Shown here one piece after another: positions 20,387 through 29,517 of a stretch of DNA of 64,000 nucleotides. The notes under the pieces were generated by a model, which made no database searches, was not told the origin of the DNA, and worked only from the letters and a program-made list of their open reading frames with translations. Numbering within the stretch: the first letter of the stretch is position 1; each line of letters starts with the position of its first letter. The position numbers and the translations under genes were made by a program. The stretch comes from Acetivibrio sp. MSJd-27 (GTDB lineage: Bacteria; Bacillota; Clostridia; UMGS1840; HGM11507): assembly GCF_018918095.1 (NCBI RefSeq), contig NZ_JAHLPV010000011.1, forward strand, positions 1 to 64,000. Reading direction: 5' to 3'.

Positions 20387-23300
20387 GGAAACAGAATCAC
20401 TTCAATGGATCCATACAGATCCTCCAGCGTAAAGAATGCCATATTACGGTTTGCCTTGGTCAGCTTGTGCCGCACATTGCTCACCAGCCCGACCAGCTTT
20501 ACCTTATCTCCATCATGATACTTGGCACTTTCCTCCTCACCGCTGTCGGTGATTTCATAGGTGTAGGCGGTCGCCGTCTTTTCGATGCCACTTCGATACT
20601 TTTCCAGCGGATGGGTCGTCAGATAAAGTCCCAGCACATCCTTTTCCATATCCAGCATTTCCTTGGGAAGAGGCTGGTTTTCAAACCGGGAAAAATCCAC
20701 AAATTCCTTGCTTTTCTCCTGACATTCTACTTCCTGCTGACTGAACAGATCGAGCTGCCCGCTCAGATTATTGCGGTTTTCCTCCTGATAGCCGTCCACA
20801 ATAATCTCAAAGGTCTGCAGAATGGGAATACGGGGAGCCAGCTCATCGAAAGCTCCCCCCATCACCATACTCTCCACCGCCCGCTTATTCAAGTCCTTCG
20901 AGGCAAGCCGCATGGCAAACTCATTAAAATTCTTGAATTTTCCCCGCTTCTCCCGTTCTTCCACAATGTTGCTGACAAAATTTGCGCCAACATTCTTTAT
21001 AGCGCACAATCCATACATAATGTCCTTGCCCTTCGCATAGAATCTGCCCAGACTTTCATTCACATTGGGAGGTATTACCTTGATGCCGCACCGCCCGCAG
21101 TCAGCGATATACTGCGTGATCTTATTGGAGGATCCGATAAAGCTGGTCATCAGCGCCGCCATGAACTCCGGCATATAATAGTGCTTTAAGTAAGCGGTCT
21201 GAAAAGCCAGAACCGAATAAGCTACCGCATGAGACTTGTTGAACGCATACTTGGCAAACTCTTTGATCTGATTGAAAATTTTCCGTGCTGCAGTCTCGGA
21301 GATACCGTTGGAGGCGCAGCCCTCGATAAACAGCTTTTCCTCACTGTTGAGTACCTCGGTTTTCTTTTTGGACATGGCACGGCGCACAATATCCGCTTTG
21401 CCCAGTGAATAGTTTGCCAGCTTTCGGAAAATCTGCATGACCTGTTCCTGATAAACAATACAACCATAGGTTGTGCTCAGAATTTCCTCCAATTCATCGC
21501 AGACATAGGTTACACGTTTCGGATGCTCCTTGTTCTTGATAAGCTGGGGAATCTGCTCCGCCGGTCCCGGCCGGAACACCGATGTCCCCAGTATCAAATC
21601 CTCGAGGCAGCTCGGTTTGAATTCCCTTAAAAACCGCCGCATACCATAGCTTTCAAACTGGAAGATCCCTTCCGTCTCTCCTCGCTGAAACATGGGATAG
21701 ACCTTCGGATCATCATAGTCAATGTGATCCAGATCAATCTCAATCCCCCGGTTTTCCCGCACGTTGTCCAGCGTGTCCCGAATGACAGTCAAGGTTCTCA
21801 GTCCCAGAAAATCCATTTTGAGCAGTCCTAACTCCTCCAGTGTTGTCATGGGAAACTGGGTGGTCAGAAAATCATCGTTTTTGGACAAAGGAACGTATTC
21901 ATACAGCGGTTTTCCAGAGATTACGACGCCTGCCGCATGAGTGGAGGCATGGCGCACATGTCCCTCCAGCCCTAAAGAAATCTCAATGACCTTGCGGACT
22001 TTCTCGTCCTCCTCCATCAGCTGCCGCATTTCCTTACGTTTGAGCGCGTCCTCCAGCGTGACGTTCAGTCCTTGGGGGATCAGCTTTGCAATATTGTCTC
22101 CGACATAGTAGGGGTATCCCAAAGCCCGGGCAACATCCCGCACCACGGCCTTCGCCCCCATGGTACCGAAGGTGACAATCTGTGCCACCTGCTCTTTTCC
22201 GTATTTTTTCACTACATAGTCGATTACTTCCCCTCGCCGTTCATAACAGAAGTCAATATCGATATCCGGCATGGTTACCCGTTTTTCATTTAAAAAACGC
22301 TCAAACAGCAAATCATATTGAATGGGATCTACCCCCGTAATATATAAACAGTATGCTACAATGCTCCCCGCGGCCGAACCCCTCCCCGGACCAACTTTAA
22401 TGTCATTCTCCTTTGCGAATCGAATAAAGTCGTGAACAATTAGGAAATAGTCCGTAAATCCCATGGAATTGATGACGGAAAGCTCTGTATGAAGTCTCTC
22501 CATCAATTGCGGCGTCACTTCCGGATAGCGCTCCGCCATTCCCTTTTCACACAGTTCTCTCAAATACTCTTCTGCATGGACGCCCTCCGGCAAATCGAAC
22601 TTGGGCAGATGATAGTGGCCGAATTCAAATTCCACTTCACACTGCGCCGCTATTTTTAACGTGTTTTCCATGGACTGGCGCAGAACTTCCGGTTCCAGGG
22701 CAGAAAAGGCCGCTTCCATTTCCTCCGCCGCCTTTAGATAAAGTTCCTCAGAGCCGAACTGCATGCGTTTCTCATCATTCATATTCGTCTGCATCTGTAC
22801 GCACATCAGAATTTCCTGCGTCATAGCATCTTTCTTTTCGATGTAGTGCACATCATTGGTCGCCGCAACCGGAATCTCCAATTCCTGCGCCAGATTTACC
22901 AATGCCGGCAGAACGGTTTTGTCATCCTCCAGCCCGTGATCTTGCAGTTCCAGATAGAAGTCGTTTCCGAAGATCCGCTTCAAATTCAAAGCAATCTGCT
23001 TTGCCGTTTCCGGCTGTCCGTTCAAGATCGCTTTTGGGATATCTCCCGCCAGACAGGCGGACAGGCAGATTAACCCCTCACTGTATTTCTCCAGCACCTC
23101 ATAGTCAATCCTGGGTTTATAGTAAAAGCCCTCCATAAAGCCGATGGAACACAAGTGCATCAGATTCTGATAGCCCCTTTGATTCTTTGCCAGCAATATC
23201 AGATGGCTGTATTTGTCCTCCTTGGATTTTTCAAATCGGGATCCTCTGGTGATATATACTTCACAGCCAATGATTGGTTTGATTCCCTGTTTTTTGGCAT

Positions 23301-23460
23301 ACTTGTAAAAGTCCACGACACCATACATATTGCCGTGATCTGTGATTGCAACCGCACTTTGACCCATTGCCTTGACACGGTCTATCAAATCTTTGATTTT
23401 GCAGAGTCCGTCCAGAAGGCTAAACTCTGTATGTACATGTAAATGACAAAAATCTCTCAT
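20035..23460 (-). CDS. dnaE: DNA polymerase III subunit alpha
   Basis: A 1141-residue replicative polymerase of the DnaE type. The PHP domain is at the N-terminus (HLHVHTEFSLLDG). The palm carries GPGRGSAAGS and the catalytic PDIDIDF. A FRPGPAEQIP fingers region follows, then a helix-hairpin-helix region. An OB-fold is at about residues 975-1050 (VKLVGLVSNVRHKLTKANRN). The C-terminal tail is the part duplicated downstream. Full length for the family. Its ATG overlaps the whiA stop (ATGA), making it the last gene of the hprK-to-dnaE operon. Confidence 0.97.
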   Translation of the reverse strand: MRDFCHLHVHTEFSLLDGLCKIKDLIDRVKAMGQSAVAITDHGNMYGVVDFYKYAKKQGIKPIIGCEVYITRGSRFEKSKEDKYSHLILLAKNQRGYQNLMHLCSIGFMEGFYYKPRIDYEVLEKYSEGLICLSACLAGDIPKAILNGQPETAKQIALNLKRIFGNDFYLELQDHGLEDDKTVLPALVNLAQELEIPVAATNDVHYIEKKDAMTQEILMCVQMQTNMNDEKRMQFGSEELYLKAAEEMEAAFSALEPEVLRQSMENTLKIAAQCEVEFEFGHYHLPKFDLPEGVHAEEYLRELCEKGMAERYPEVTPQLMERLHTELSVINSMGFTDYFLIVHDFIRFAKENDIKVGPGRGSAAGSIVAYCLYITGVDPIQYDLLFERFLNEKRVTMPDIDIDFCYERRGEVIDYVVKKYGKEQVAQIVTFGTMGAKAVVRDVARALGYPYYVGDNIAKLIPQGLNVTLEDALKRKEMRQLMEEDEKVRKVIEISLGLEGHVRHASTHAAGVVISGKPLYEYVPLSKNDDFLTTQFPMTTLEELGLLKMDFLGLRTLTVIRDTLDNVRENRGIEIDLDHIDYDDPKVYPMFQRGETEGIFQFESYGMRRFLREFKPSCLEDLILGTSVFRPGPAEQIPQLIKNKEHPKRVTYVCDELEEILSTTYGCIVYQEQVMQIFRKLANYSLGKADIVRRAMSKKKTEVLNSEEKLFIEGCASNGISETAARKIFNQIKEFAKYAFNKSHAVAYSVLAFQTAYLKHYYMPEFMAALMTSFIGSSNKITQYIADCGRCGIKVIPPNVNESLGRFYAKGKDIMYGLCAIKNVGANFVSNIVEEREKRGKFKNFNEFAMRLASKDLNKRAVESMVMGGAFDELAPRIPILQTFEIIVDGYQEENRNNLSGQLDLFSQQEVECQEKSKEFVDFSRFENQPLPKEMLDMEKDVLGLYLTTHPLEKYRSGIEKTATAYTYEITDSGEEESAKYHDGDKVKLVGLVSNVRHKLTKANRNMAFFTLEDLYGSIEVILFPQKFEQFSHQLRDGLVVEVDGGVSKREDEDACIYLDSIYEYQEGFNRLYLKITGENQAALPQVKETLKAYHGNIPVYVYFAEKNQKTMAEKSLWVRRDDTLVGILESLLGQKNVKTL

Positions 23461-24398
23461 ATTTTCTCCCCGCCGGAACGGCGCTCACATGTTTCCGGAA
23501 GTCCGTCTGCAAACTCCATGATTTTCCGCATTCTGTGGTTCACACCCGATTTTGTGATTGGAATTTTCAGCATTTCCCCGATTTCTTTCAAGCTCAAATC
23601 AGAATTTTCATAGCGAATCCTTGCAATTTCCTTTAAACTTTCCGGCAAATCGTCAAACTTATTCAGCCGCATAATCTTTTCAATGGCAAGAATTTGGGGC
23701 ACTGCCGCATTCACTGTTTTATCGAGATTTGCCTGTTCAAAATTCTGCTTGCGGTTCAAATCATTTCGAATTTCCTTTTCCAGCATGATCTCATGGTAGC
23801 GGAAAAACATCTGTGTCGCGCCAAGCAGATTCAAAACATCGGCAATGACTTCCTTTTCCTTGAAATATAGGACATAATTTGAATTTCTCACAATGATCTT
23901 CGGATAGAAGCCCAACTTTTCGAACAATTCTTTCAAGTCATTGGCAAGATTATAACGAAAGGTGACAAATTCCAGATGGTATCCCTTTTTGGGATTGGTC
24001 ACTGAGCCGGCAGCCAGGAAAGCTCCCCGTATAGCAGAGTACATACAGCATTCTTCATTGAGAAGCTTCCGGTTAAGCCTTGCAGAAGCATTCTTTCCAT
24101 CCGTCAGCCCAAAATAATTGAGCATGTCCGCAATCAGATTTTTATCCTGCACATCAATAAAATAACCGTTTGTCTGCTCATTTTTCTTAAATCCGATAAA
24201 TTTGCTGTCCGGAAACATGCTTTTCAAAAGCAGGTTAATATATCTGGCAACAGCCGGATTTTCTGTGTTCATTTTGATTCTATTATCAGACAGTATATTA
24301 AAAAAGGAAAATGCCGCATTGAGAAAAGCTGTCCTGCAGCAGGTCCGCTCTTCCAATACAGCACACATTTCATTCTTTACATCCGAAGAAAAGGACAT
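23457..24398 (-). CDS. whiA: DNA-binding protein WhiA
   Basis: A 313-residue protein with the WhiA arrangement: an N-terminal homing-endonuclease-like fold without catalytic signature (SFSSDVKNEMC, IRGAFLAAGSVTNPKKGYHLEF), then a C-terminal helix-turn-helix (IARIRYENSDLSLKEIGEML, ITKSGVNHRMRKI). In Firmicutes WhiA influences chromosome segregation and division. Perfect GGAGGTGG precedes the ATG. It overlaps dnaE by 4 bases. The HPr gene often found behind whiA in related genomes is not present here. Confidence 0.95.
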   Translation of the reverse strand: MSFSSDVKNEMCAVLEERTCCRTAFLNAAFSFFNILSDNRIKMNTENPAVARYINLLLKSMFPDSKFIGFKKNEQTNGYFIDVQDKNLIADMLNYFGLTDGKNASARLNRKLLNEECCMYSAIRGAFLAAGSVTNPKKGYHLEFVTFRYNLANDLKELFEKLGFYPKIIVRNSNYVLYFKEKEVIADVLNLLGATQMFFRYHEIMLEKEIRNDLNRKQNFEQANLDKTVNAAVPQILAIEKIMRLNKFDDLPESLKEIARIRYENSDLSLKEIGEMLKIPITKSGVNHRMRKIMEFADGLPETCERRSGGEKI

Positions 24399-24459
24399 TC
24401 TTCCACCTCCTTAACAAGAAGCGCAGAGGTTCCATCCGACACTCCAATGCTTCAATTCT

Positions 24460-25344
24460 TCAACGGCCTTCATCCTGGATTCTGTTTTTTCCATCCCTCT
24501 CGATATCACGGTGTCCCAGAAACATATTGTGCCCGCTGGCATGAAGCCGATCGTGAAGTTCTTTTGCGATGGCAACGGAACGATGCATTCCTCCGGTACA
24601 GCCGATGGCGATCACCAGCTGACTCTTTCCCTCCTCGATATAGTAGGGATACAGAAATTCAATCATATCGGTAAGTTTGTCCACAAACGTATTGGTCTGC
24701 TCATAGGCAAACACAAAATCCCTCACTTGCTTAGAGAGACCGTTATACTCTTTCAAATCCTTAATGTAATACGGATTGGGCAAAAAACGGACATCGAAAA
24801 CCAGATCCGCATCCAATGGCATGCCGTATTTAAAACCAAAGGAAATGATATGAGTGACAATTCCCTCGTACTTTTCCCCGTTCATATAGACAGCCTTAAT
24901 CTGTTCTTTTAACTGGTTTGCCGTCAGATTGGAGGTATCAATGATATTATTGGCCATCCCCCTCAGTTCTTCCAGCTTGCGCCTCTCCTTGTTAATTGCC
25001 TCCAGCACAGTGGAATTTTCATTGACTAAAGGATGCTTTCTACGCGTCTCTTTAAACCGTTTTACCAGAACTTCATTGTTGGCTTCCAAAAACAGAATCT
25101 CAAAATCAAAATGCAGGTCTTTCAATTCCGCAATGGCGTTATTGATTTCATTGAACATCTCTTTACCGCGCAGATCAGTTACCAGCGCCAGCTTTTCAAT
25201 TTTTGACTGCATACAGACTTGGGCTATTTTGGGGATCAGCACCGGAGGAATATTATCGATACAATAAAAGCCCACATCCTCCATGCAGTTGACCACCTGA
25301 CTCTTTCCGGCGCCCGACAGACCGGATACAATTACAAATCTCAC
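24460..25344 (-). CDS. rapZ: RNase adapter/nucleotide-binding protein RapZ (YvcJ family)
   Basis: A 294-residue P-loop protein. Walker A is GLSGAGKSQ near the N-terminus, Walker B-like VTDLRG, and the C-terminal conserved block is AIGCTGGMHRSVAIA. RapZ binds nucleotides and, in enterobacteria, a small RNA controlling amino-sugar synthesis; the Firmicute relative YvcJ affects competence. The GTG start at 25344 is chosen because it overlaps the murB stop (GTGA) with GGAAAGGGG upstream; an in-frame TTG lies 18 bases earlier. Confidence 0.95.
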   Translation of the reverse strand: MRFVIVSGLSGAGKSQVVNCMEDVGFYCIDNIPPVLIPKIAQVCMQSKIEKLALVTDLRGKEMFNEINNAIAELKDLHFDFEILFLEANNEVLVKRFKETRRKHPLVNENSTVLEAINKERRKLEELRGMANNIIDTSNLTANQLKEQIKAVYMNGEKYEGIVTHIISFGFKYGMPLDADLVFDVRFLPNPYYIKDLKEYNGLSKQVRDFVFAYEQTNTFVDKLTDMIEFLYPYYIEEGKSQLVIAIGCTGGMHRSVAIAKELHDRLHASGHNMFLGHRDIERDGKNRIQDEGR

Positions 25345-26252
25345 GAAAGTACCCCTTTCCAATCTTCCTCGATTGTTTTCACTTCCAACTCCAATTCCAC
25401 ACCAAACTGCTTATAAACCTCATTCTTTACAAAATCAATCAGCCGGAGCATATCCTCGCAGGTAGCGCCTCGGTCATTTACCAGAAAACCGCTGTGCTTT
25501 TCGGACACGCAAGCCCCTCCTATTCTTGTCCCCTTCAAACCGCAATCCTCAATCAGCTTGGAGGCAAAATAGCCCTCCGGTCTTTTAAAGGTGCTTCCGG
25601 CCGACGGGAGATTCAAAGGCTGTTTGGACACTCTGCGCTGGGTGTAATCCTCCATTTTTTCTTTGATCTCATTCGGATTTCCCGGCGCCAGTGTTAACTT
25701 GGAAGAAAGGATACAGTGCGGCTTACCGGAAAAGAAGCTATGCCGGTAAGAAAAGTTGTGCTGCTGTCCATTTATTGTTTTTACCTGTGTACCATCCAAA
25801 TAGGTTGTCTCAGTGAGCACATCTTTGATTTCAGAGCCGTAAGCGCCCGCATTCATACACACAGCGCCGCCCACCGTACCGGGAATACCCGAAAGCGCCT
25901 CAAAACCGGATAACCCATTTCTGAGAAGGAGATTTGCCGCCTTAGACATCATCACCCCGGCAGAAACCGTCATGCTGTTTCCGGAAGTGGAAATCTCGCA
26001 AAGACCAGTTGTCTTGATGACCGCTCCGCGGTAGCCCTTGTCGGACACCAACAAATTGGAGCCGTTCCCCATAAAGAAGTAGGGGATTTCTTCCTCCCTC
26101 AATATACGACTGATTTCAGCCACCTCACGGGCACATTCCGGTATCAGCATAAGATCCGCCGGTCCGCCAATCTGAAAGGAGGTATGTTTTTTCAGGGGTT
26201 CCTCTTTTAATATATTTTTTGTCACACTCTGAAGCTTTTGATAAATTTCCAT
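25341..26252 (-). CDS. murB: UDP-N-acetylenolpyruvoylglucosamine reductase
   Basis: A 303-residue FAD/NADPH enzyme that makes UDP-MurNAc for peptidoglycan. FAD-binding motifs GGPADLMLIP and GNGSNLLVSDKGYRG, then SGIPGTVGGAVCMNAGAYG, SYRHSFF, and PSAGSTFKRPEGYFA with the catalytic serine. Type II MurB length. Overlaps rapZ by 4 bases. Confidence 0.97.
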   Translation of the reverse strand: MEIYQKLQSVTKNILKEEPLKKHTSFQIGGPADLMLIPECAREVAEISRILREEEIPYFFMGNGSNLLVSDKGYRGAVIKTTGLCEISTSGNSMTVSAGVMMSKAANLLLRNGLSGFEALSGIPGTVGGAVCMNAGAYGSEIKDVLTETTYLDGTQVKTINGQQHNFSYRHSFFSGKPHCILSSKLTLAPGNPNEIKEKMEDYTQRRVSKQPLNLPSAGSTFKRPEGYFASKLIEDCGLKGTRIGGACVSEKHSGFLVNDRGATCEDMLRLIDFVKNEVYKQFGVELELEVKTIEEDWKGVLS

Positions 26253-26268
26253 CTGAACCCTCTCTTTG

Positions 26269-26739
26269 TCATTTTCCGATTTCTATCTGATTAATCATTT
26301 GCGCAAACTGTTCTATTTTTTCATAAAATATTCTGGCGGAAACATCCTTGACTACAAGCCGCACTATCCATTTATCCAAGCCCTTCACTTTCGAAAACTC
26401 GCCGCCGAAGCATTCCTTTTGTATTGCCTTTTTCAGCAGTTCCCTTGAATAATTCTCTTTAAAATATTGTTCCCTGTTTTGATAAAATGCGGCGGTCAGA
26501 AACAGAGCACATTTTTTTATCTCTTTTTCCTGTTTCTGAACGAATTCCGTCACCCGCCTGTCAATCTGTCCAAAACGGATATTGCTGCCCACAACGACCA
26601 GATCATAATCTGCTGCCTTCCCATTGAACTGCTCCGTCAAATTGGCTATCGTAATATCTGCATTGAGCAATTTTGAAAGCTGAACGGCACACTTTTCCGT
26701 ACTGCCGTATTTCCCGGCATAGGCGATAAGTATTTTCAT
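26269..26739 (-). CDS. Flavodoxin-domain protein
   Basis: A 156-residue protein with the flavodoxin FMN loop near its start (IAYAGKYGSTEKCA) and DLVVVGSNIRFGQID. It resembles the flavodoxin-like part of menaquinone-dependent protoporphyrinogen oxidase (HemG) proteins. The electron-transfer partner is unknown. AGAGGCGG precedes the ATG. Embedded in the hprK-dnaE operon. Confidence 0.8.
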   Translation of the reverse strand: MKILIAYAGKYGSTEKCAVQLSKLLNADITIANLTEQFNGKAADYDLVVVGSNIRFGQIDRRVTEFVQKQEKEIKKCALFLTAAFYQNREQYFKENYSRELLKKAIQKECFGGEFSKVKGLDKWIVRLVVKDVSARIFYEKIEQFAQMINQIEIGK

Positions 26740-26762
26740 AAAATCCGCCTCTTTTCTGAGGG

Positions 26763-27509
26763 TTATCCCTCAAAGATATCAATTGTCTTCCGTTCCAATA
26801 TATAATCGTGAAAGGCATTTATATTCCTGTTTACAATAAGTTCTTCGGGAAAATCCGCTTCCTTTAAAATGGAAAAAGCGCTTTCCCACTCTCCCAGCAA
26901 GGTGTGATAGTGGGCATCTGTGGAAACACAAACGCGCACACCATACCGCTTGCATAGCTTTGCCACATTCACACAGTTTTCCCAACTGCCTTTTCGCATC
27001 CTTGCAGAATTATTATTGATCTCAATGATTTTTCCGAGTCTGCCGGCTTCTTGGACTACCGCTTCATAATCACAAGGATAACGCGCTTGCCCGATATGTC
27101 CAAGGCAATCCACCGCCGGATTGTGCAGCGCCCCTAGATAAGTTTGTGTGATCTCCAGAAGAGTGCCGGGTTTCAGACAAGGAGTATGGATACTGGCAAT
27201 CACCCACTCCAAATCCGCTGTCTGTTCCGGAGTCAAGTCCACGTTTCCCTCATAATCGTAGAGATTCAGCTCTGCTCCCCGAATCAGAAGTACGCCGTGT
27301 ATCCTACGGGGTAATATCTTTAAATTCACAAAATGGAAAGGATGCGGCACGCCGTTTTCAAGAATAGGACCGTGATCGGTTACGCAGACTCCTTTCACCC
27401 CAATGGCTGCCGCATAACTGCACAATTCTGTCACCGTGGAATACGCATGCGCCGTAGCAATCGTATGAGCATGGGTTTCCACCTCTATGGGATACTGCAA
27501 TTCATTCAT
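26763..27509 (-). CDS. PHP-domain phosphoesterase (YcdX-like)
   Basis: A 248-residue metal-dependent hydrolase. Metal ligands can be seen in ETHAHTIATAHAYST, VTDHGPILENG, GAELNLYDYEG, ASIHTPCLKPG, CLGHIGQARYPCD and STDAHYHTLLG, the YcdX order. It probably hydrolyses a phosphorylated small molecule. The ATG at 27509 touches its AGGAG directly. A TTG three codons later (27500) is better spaced and may be the true start. It begins 3 bases after hprK. Confidence 0.85.
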   Translation of the reverse strand: MNELQYPIEVETHAHTIATAHAYSTVTELCSYAAAIGVKGVCVTDHGPILENGVPHPFHFVNLKILPRRIHGVLLIRGAELNLYDYEGNVDLTPEQTADLEWVIASIHTPCLKPGTLLEITQTYLGALHNPAVDCLGHIGQARYPCDYEAVVQEAGRLGKIIEINNNSARMRKGSWENCVNVAKLCKRYGVRVCVSTDAHYHTLLGEWESAFSILKEADFPEELIVNRNINAFHDYILERKTIDIFEG

Positions 27510-27512
27510 CTC

Positions 27513-28457
27513 CTATAACTGTTCCTCCGCACTCATTTTTTCCATGAGGCGGTCATTTAATTCCTGCGCCGGGTTAAATCCCATCTTTTTCTGACGGTTA
27601 TTCATGGCCGCAACTTCCACTACTACAGCCAAATTTCTGCCCGGACGAACCGGAATGGTCAAGCTGGGAATCTGTATCCCTAGAATATCTGTATATTCGG
27701 TTACAAGACCTAAGCGGTCATAATGCTTCTTCTCATTCCATGCCTCCAATGCAATCACCATATCAATCTTTTCGGTGGGTTTTACAGCCCCCATACCGAA
27801 AATACGGCGCACATCAATAATCCCGATTCCGCGCAATTCGATGAAATGACGAATGATTTCCGGTGAAGAGCCCACCAGTGATTTATCGGAAACCCGTTTG
27901 ATTTCTACCGCATCATCGGCAACCAGACGATGCCCTCTCTTCACCAATTCAACAGCTGTCTCTGATTTTCCAACGCCGCTCTCTCCCAGAATAAGCACCC
28001 CTTCGCCATACACCTCTACCAGCACGCCATGACGGGTGATACGCGGCGCCAGTTCCACACTCAAATAGCTGATAACTGCTGCCATAAAACGGGAAGTGGA
28101 ATTTTTCGTGCGGTAAATGGGAACTTCATATTTTCTCGCCGCCTCTATCAGTTCGGGGAAAACAGGCAGTTCTCTTGTCACAATGACAGCCGGTTCTTTA
28201 AAGCTTAACAGGCGGTCAAAAATCTGTATCCTCTCTTCCGCTGTTTTCCCTTCCAGATAAGTATATTCCACCCTTCCCAAAATCTGAAGACGTTCCCTCT
28301 CAAAATAGTCAAAGAAACCAACGATAGGCAGTCCCGGACGGTTGACATCCGTGCAGTGTACCTGCCTGCGCTCAATATCTTCCGGCTCATACACTCCCTC
28401 CAGGTTAAATTCTTTCTGAAGCTGTTTCATCGAGACATAAAAAGTGCTCATATCCAT
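27513..28457 (-). CDS. hprK: HPr kinase/phosphorylase
   Basis: A 314-residue bifunctional enzyme that phosphorylates or dephosphorylates HPr at its regulatory serine, the core of carbon catabolite repression in Firmicutes. Walker A is GESGVGKSETA (about residues 157-167). The family signature IELRGIGIIDVRRIFG lies near residue 205. The N-terminal domain precedes it, with IVTRELPVFPEL and KNSTSRFM. First gene of the seven-gene operon down to dnaE, with its own promoter 200 bases upstream. Confidence 0.97.
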   Translation of the reverse strand: MDMSTFYVSMKQLQKEFNLEGVYEPEDIERRQVHCTDVNRPGLPIVGFFDYFERERLQILGRVEYTYLEGKTAEERIQIFDRLLSFKEPAVIVTRELPVFPELIEAARKYEVPIYRTKNSTSRFMAAVISYLSVELAPRITRHGVLVEVYGEGVLILGESGVGKSETAVELVKRGHRLVADDAVEIKRVSDKSLVGSSPEIIRHFIELRGIGIIDVRRIFGMGAVKPTEKIDMVIALEAWNEKKHYDRLGLVTEYTDILGIQIPSLTIPVRPGRNLAVVVEVAAMNNRQKKMGFNPAQELNDRLMEKMSAEEQL

Positions 28458-28657
28458 ATTGTTTACCCCGTTTCTGTTTCATATCCTTTTCGAGTCAAAA
28501 AGACCGTAACTCCGTATCTAATTTCATTCAGGAAAAATGAGAGTATTCTTTCTTAAAATCTGATATTTCGAAAAAATGATACACACTAAGTCATTTCAAA
28601 CGCATCCGAAATATTTTTCCTCTTCTGCTGATTTCATAGCGTTCATTTTCTACCATA

Positions 28658-28686
28658 ATTATATTAGAAAACAGCTCTCTTGTAAA
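28658..28686 (-). promoter_or_regulatory. Promoter of the hprK operon
   Basis: On the minus strand TTTACA (28681-28686), 17 bases, TATAAT (28658-28663). It leaves an untranslated leader of about 190 bases before hprK in which I see no clear riboswitch. Confidence 0.75.
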
Positions 28687-28726
28687 TAGTTTTCGGGGAT
28701 ATATCCGCATTTTTTCAAAAAAATGC

Positions 28727-28755
28727 TTGCATTTTTGTCCAAAGTTTGTTAGAAT
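28727..28755 (+). promoter_or_regulatory. Promoter of rpmB
   Basis: TTGCAT (28727-28732), 17 bases, TAGAAT (28750-28755), about 90 bases before the rpmB ATG. Confidence 0.75.
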
Positions 28756-28842
28756 ATTGGTTGTGAGTTTAAAAGCAATGGGGTTTTATGCCCTTTTTCA
28801 TAGGAAATTGCTTACGTATATTGGGTATAGGAGGTGCGATGA

Positions 28843-29031
28843 ATGGCTAAATGTGAAATCTGCGGAAAAGGTACTTGCTTCGGCATCCAGGTCAGCCACT
28901 CTCACAGAAGAAGTAACAGAACTTGGAAAGCAAATGTAAGAAAAGTGAAAGCTGTTGTAAACGGACAGGCGAAAAAAATAAATGTCTGCACAAAATGCTT
29001 GCGTTCCGACAAAGTGACCAGAGCAATATAG
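28843..29031 (+). CDS. rpmB: 50S ribosomal protein L28
   Basis: A 62-residue ribosomal protein: CEICGKG near the start, SHSHRRSNRTWKANVRKV in the middle, VCTKCLRS near the end. Two CxxC pairs mark the zinc-binding (C+) form, suggesting that a zinc-free paralogue may exist elsewhere. GGAGGTG lies 6 bases upstream of ATG. Single-gene unit with its own promoter and terminator. Confidence 0.97.
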   Translation: MAKCEICGKGTCFGIQVSHSHRRSNRTWKANVRKVKAVVNGQAKKINVCTKCLRSDKVTRAI

Positions 29032-29077
29032 CAAAAATGAAAAAACAAAAGATTTGAGTTCAATGGAAACAGCAAAG

Positions 29078-29110
29078 GCCTGATATCATATGATATCAGG
29101 CTTATTTTTT
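29078..29110 (+). terminator. Terminator of rpmB
   Basis: A perfect 24-base palindrome (GCCTGATATCA / TGATATCAGGC with 2 central bases; 29078-29101) followed by TTATTTTTT. Confidence 0.9.
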
Positions 29111-29140
29111 AGTCCTTTTCGAAACGTTAGGAGACGGTTT

Positions 29141-29290
29141 TTATGCTGTCTCTTCTTTCCGTTCCAGGCTCTTTTTTTCCATTTTCCAGATCTCTTCCTT
29201 ATAGGACAGAGGTTCCATACCTTTCATTCCGCGCAGCATATTCAGCAATTTAACGATCAGTCTGACCTGTTCCAGTTCTTTCCTTCTCAT
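29141..29290 (-). CDS. Small highly charged protein under a repressor-controlled promoter
   Basis: Forty-nine residues from ATG 29290, with GGGGAGGA 6 bases upstream. It has no membrane segment. Lysine, arginine and glutamate dominate, with a central KLLNMLRGMKGMEPLSYKEE that could form helices. No family recognised. Its promoter (TTGACA 29395-29400, 17 bases, TAAAAT 29372-29377) is overlapped by two operator palindromes shared with the divergent S24 repressor. It is probably the main target of that repressor and may be made on DNA damage. Confidence 0.65.
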   Translation of the reverse strand: MRRKELEQVRLIVKLLNMLRGMKGMEPLSYKEEIWKMEKKSLERKEETA

Positions 29291-29345
29291 GATATCCTCC
29301 CCTTGCTGAAAGGAATTCAGCATTTATTTTGAAATTGGTTTTCTC

Positions 29346-29443
29346 TTTGTTGATTATTAATCAACAAAGGTATTTTAACACTTCGTTGATTAATTGTCAA
29401 CACATTGCGAGATCTTGCGGAAATAAGTTGATTTTTAAGAAAC
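29346..29443. promoter_or_regulatory. Divergent operator region with GTTGA-N7-TCAAC sites
   Basis: Site 1 (29346-29368) has perfect 10-base arms TTTGTTGATT and AATCAACAAA. Site 2 (29385-29401) is GTTGA-N7-TCAAC. A weaker third site (29427-29443, GTTGA-N7-GAAAC) overlaps the -35 of the repressor gene. Sites 1 and 2 flank and overlap the promoter of the 49-codon gene. Same spacing in all three points to one dimeric repressor. Confidence 0.75.
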
Positions 29444-29456
29444 ACTATGTTATACT
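29428..29456 (+). promoter_or_regulatory. Promoter of the S24 repressor gene
   Basis: TTGATT (29428-29433), 17 bases, TATACT (29451-29456); its -35 lies in the weak third operator. Confidence 0.75.
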
Positions 29457-29517
29457 GATACCATAAGGATTTAACACTTATCCATAAGTATGCTACGTAT
29501 TAAAGGAGTGTCCGTTT

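Noticed and set aside
19915-21189. A 424-codon open frame on the plus strand opposite dnaE
   Set aside because: It is antisense to dnaE and runs through the duplicated segment; no start signal or family likeness.
28591-28656. A 21-codon leader peptide before hprK on the minus strand
   Set aside because: Its ATG overlaps the promoter -10, so it would lie upstream of the transcript start.
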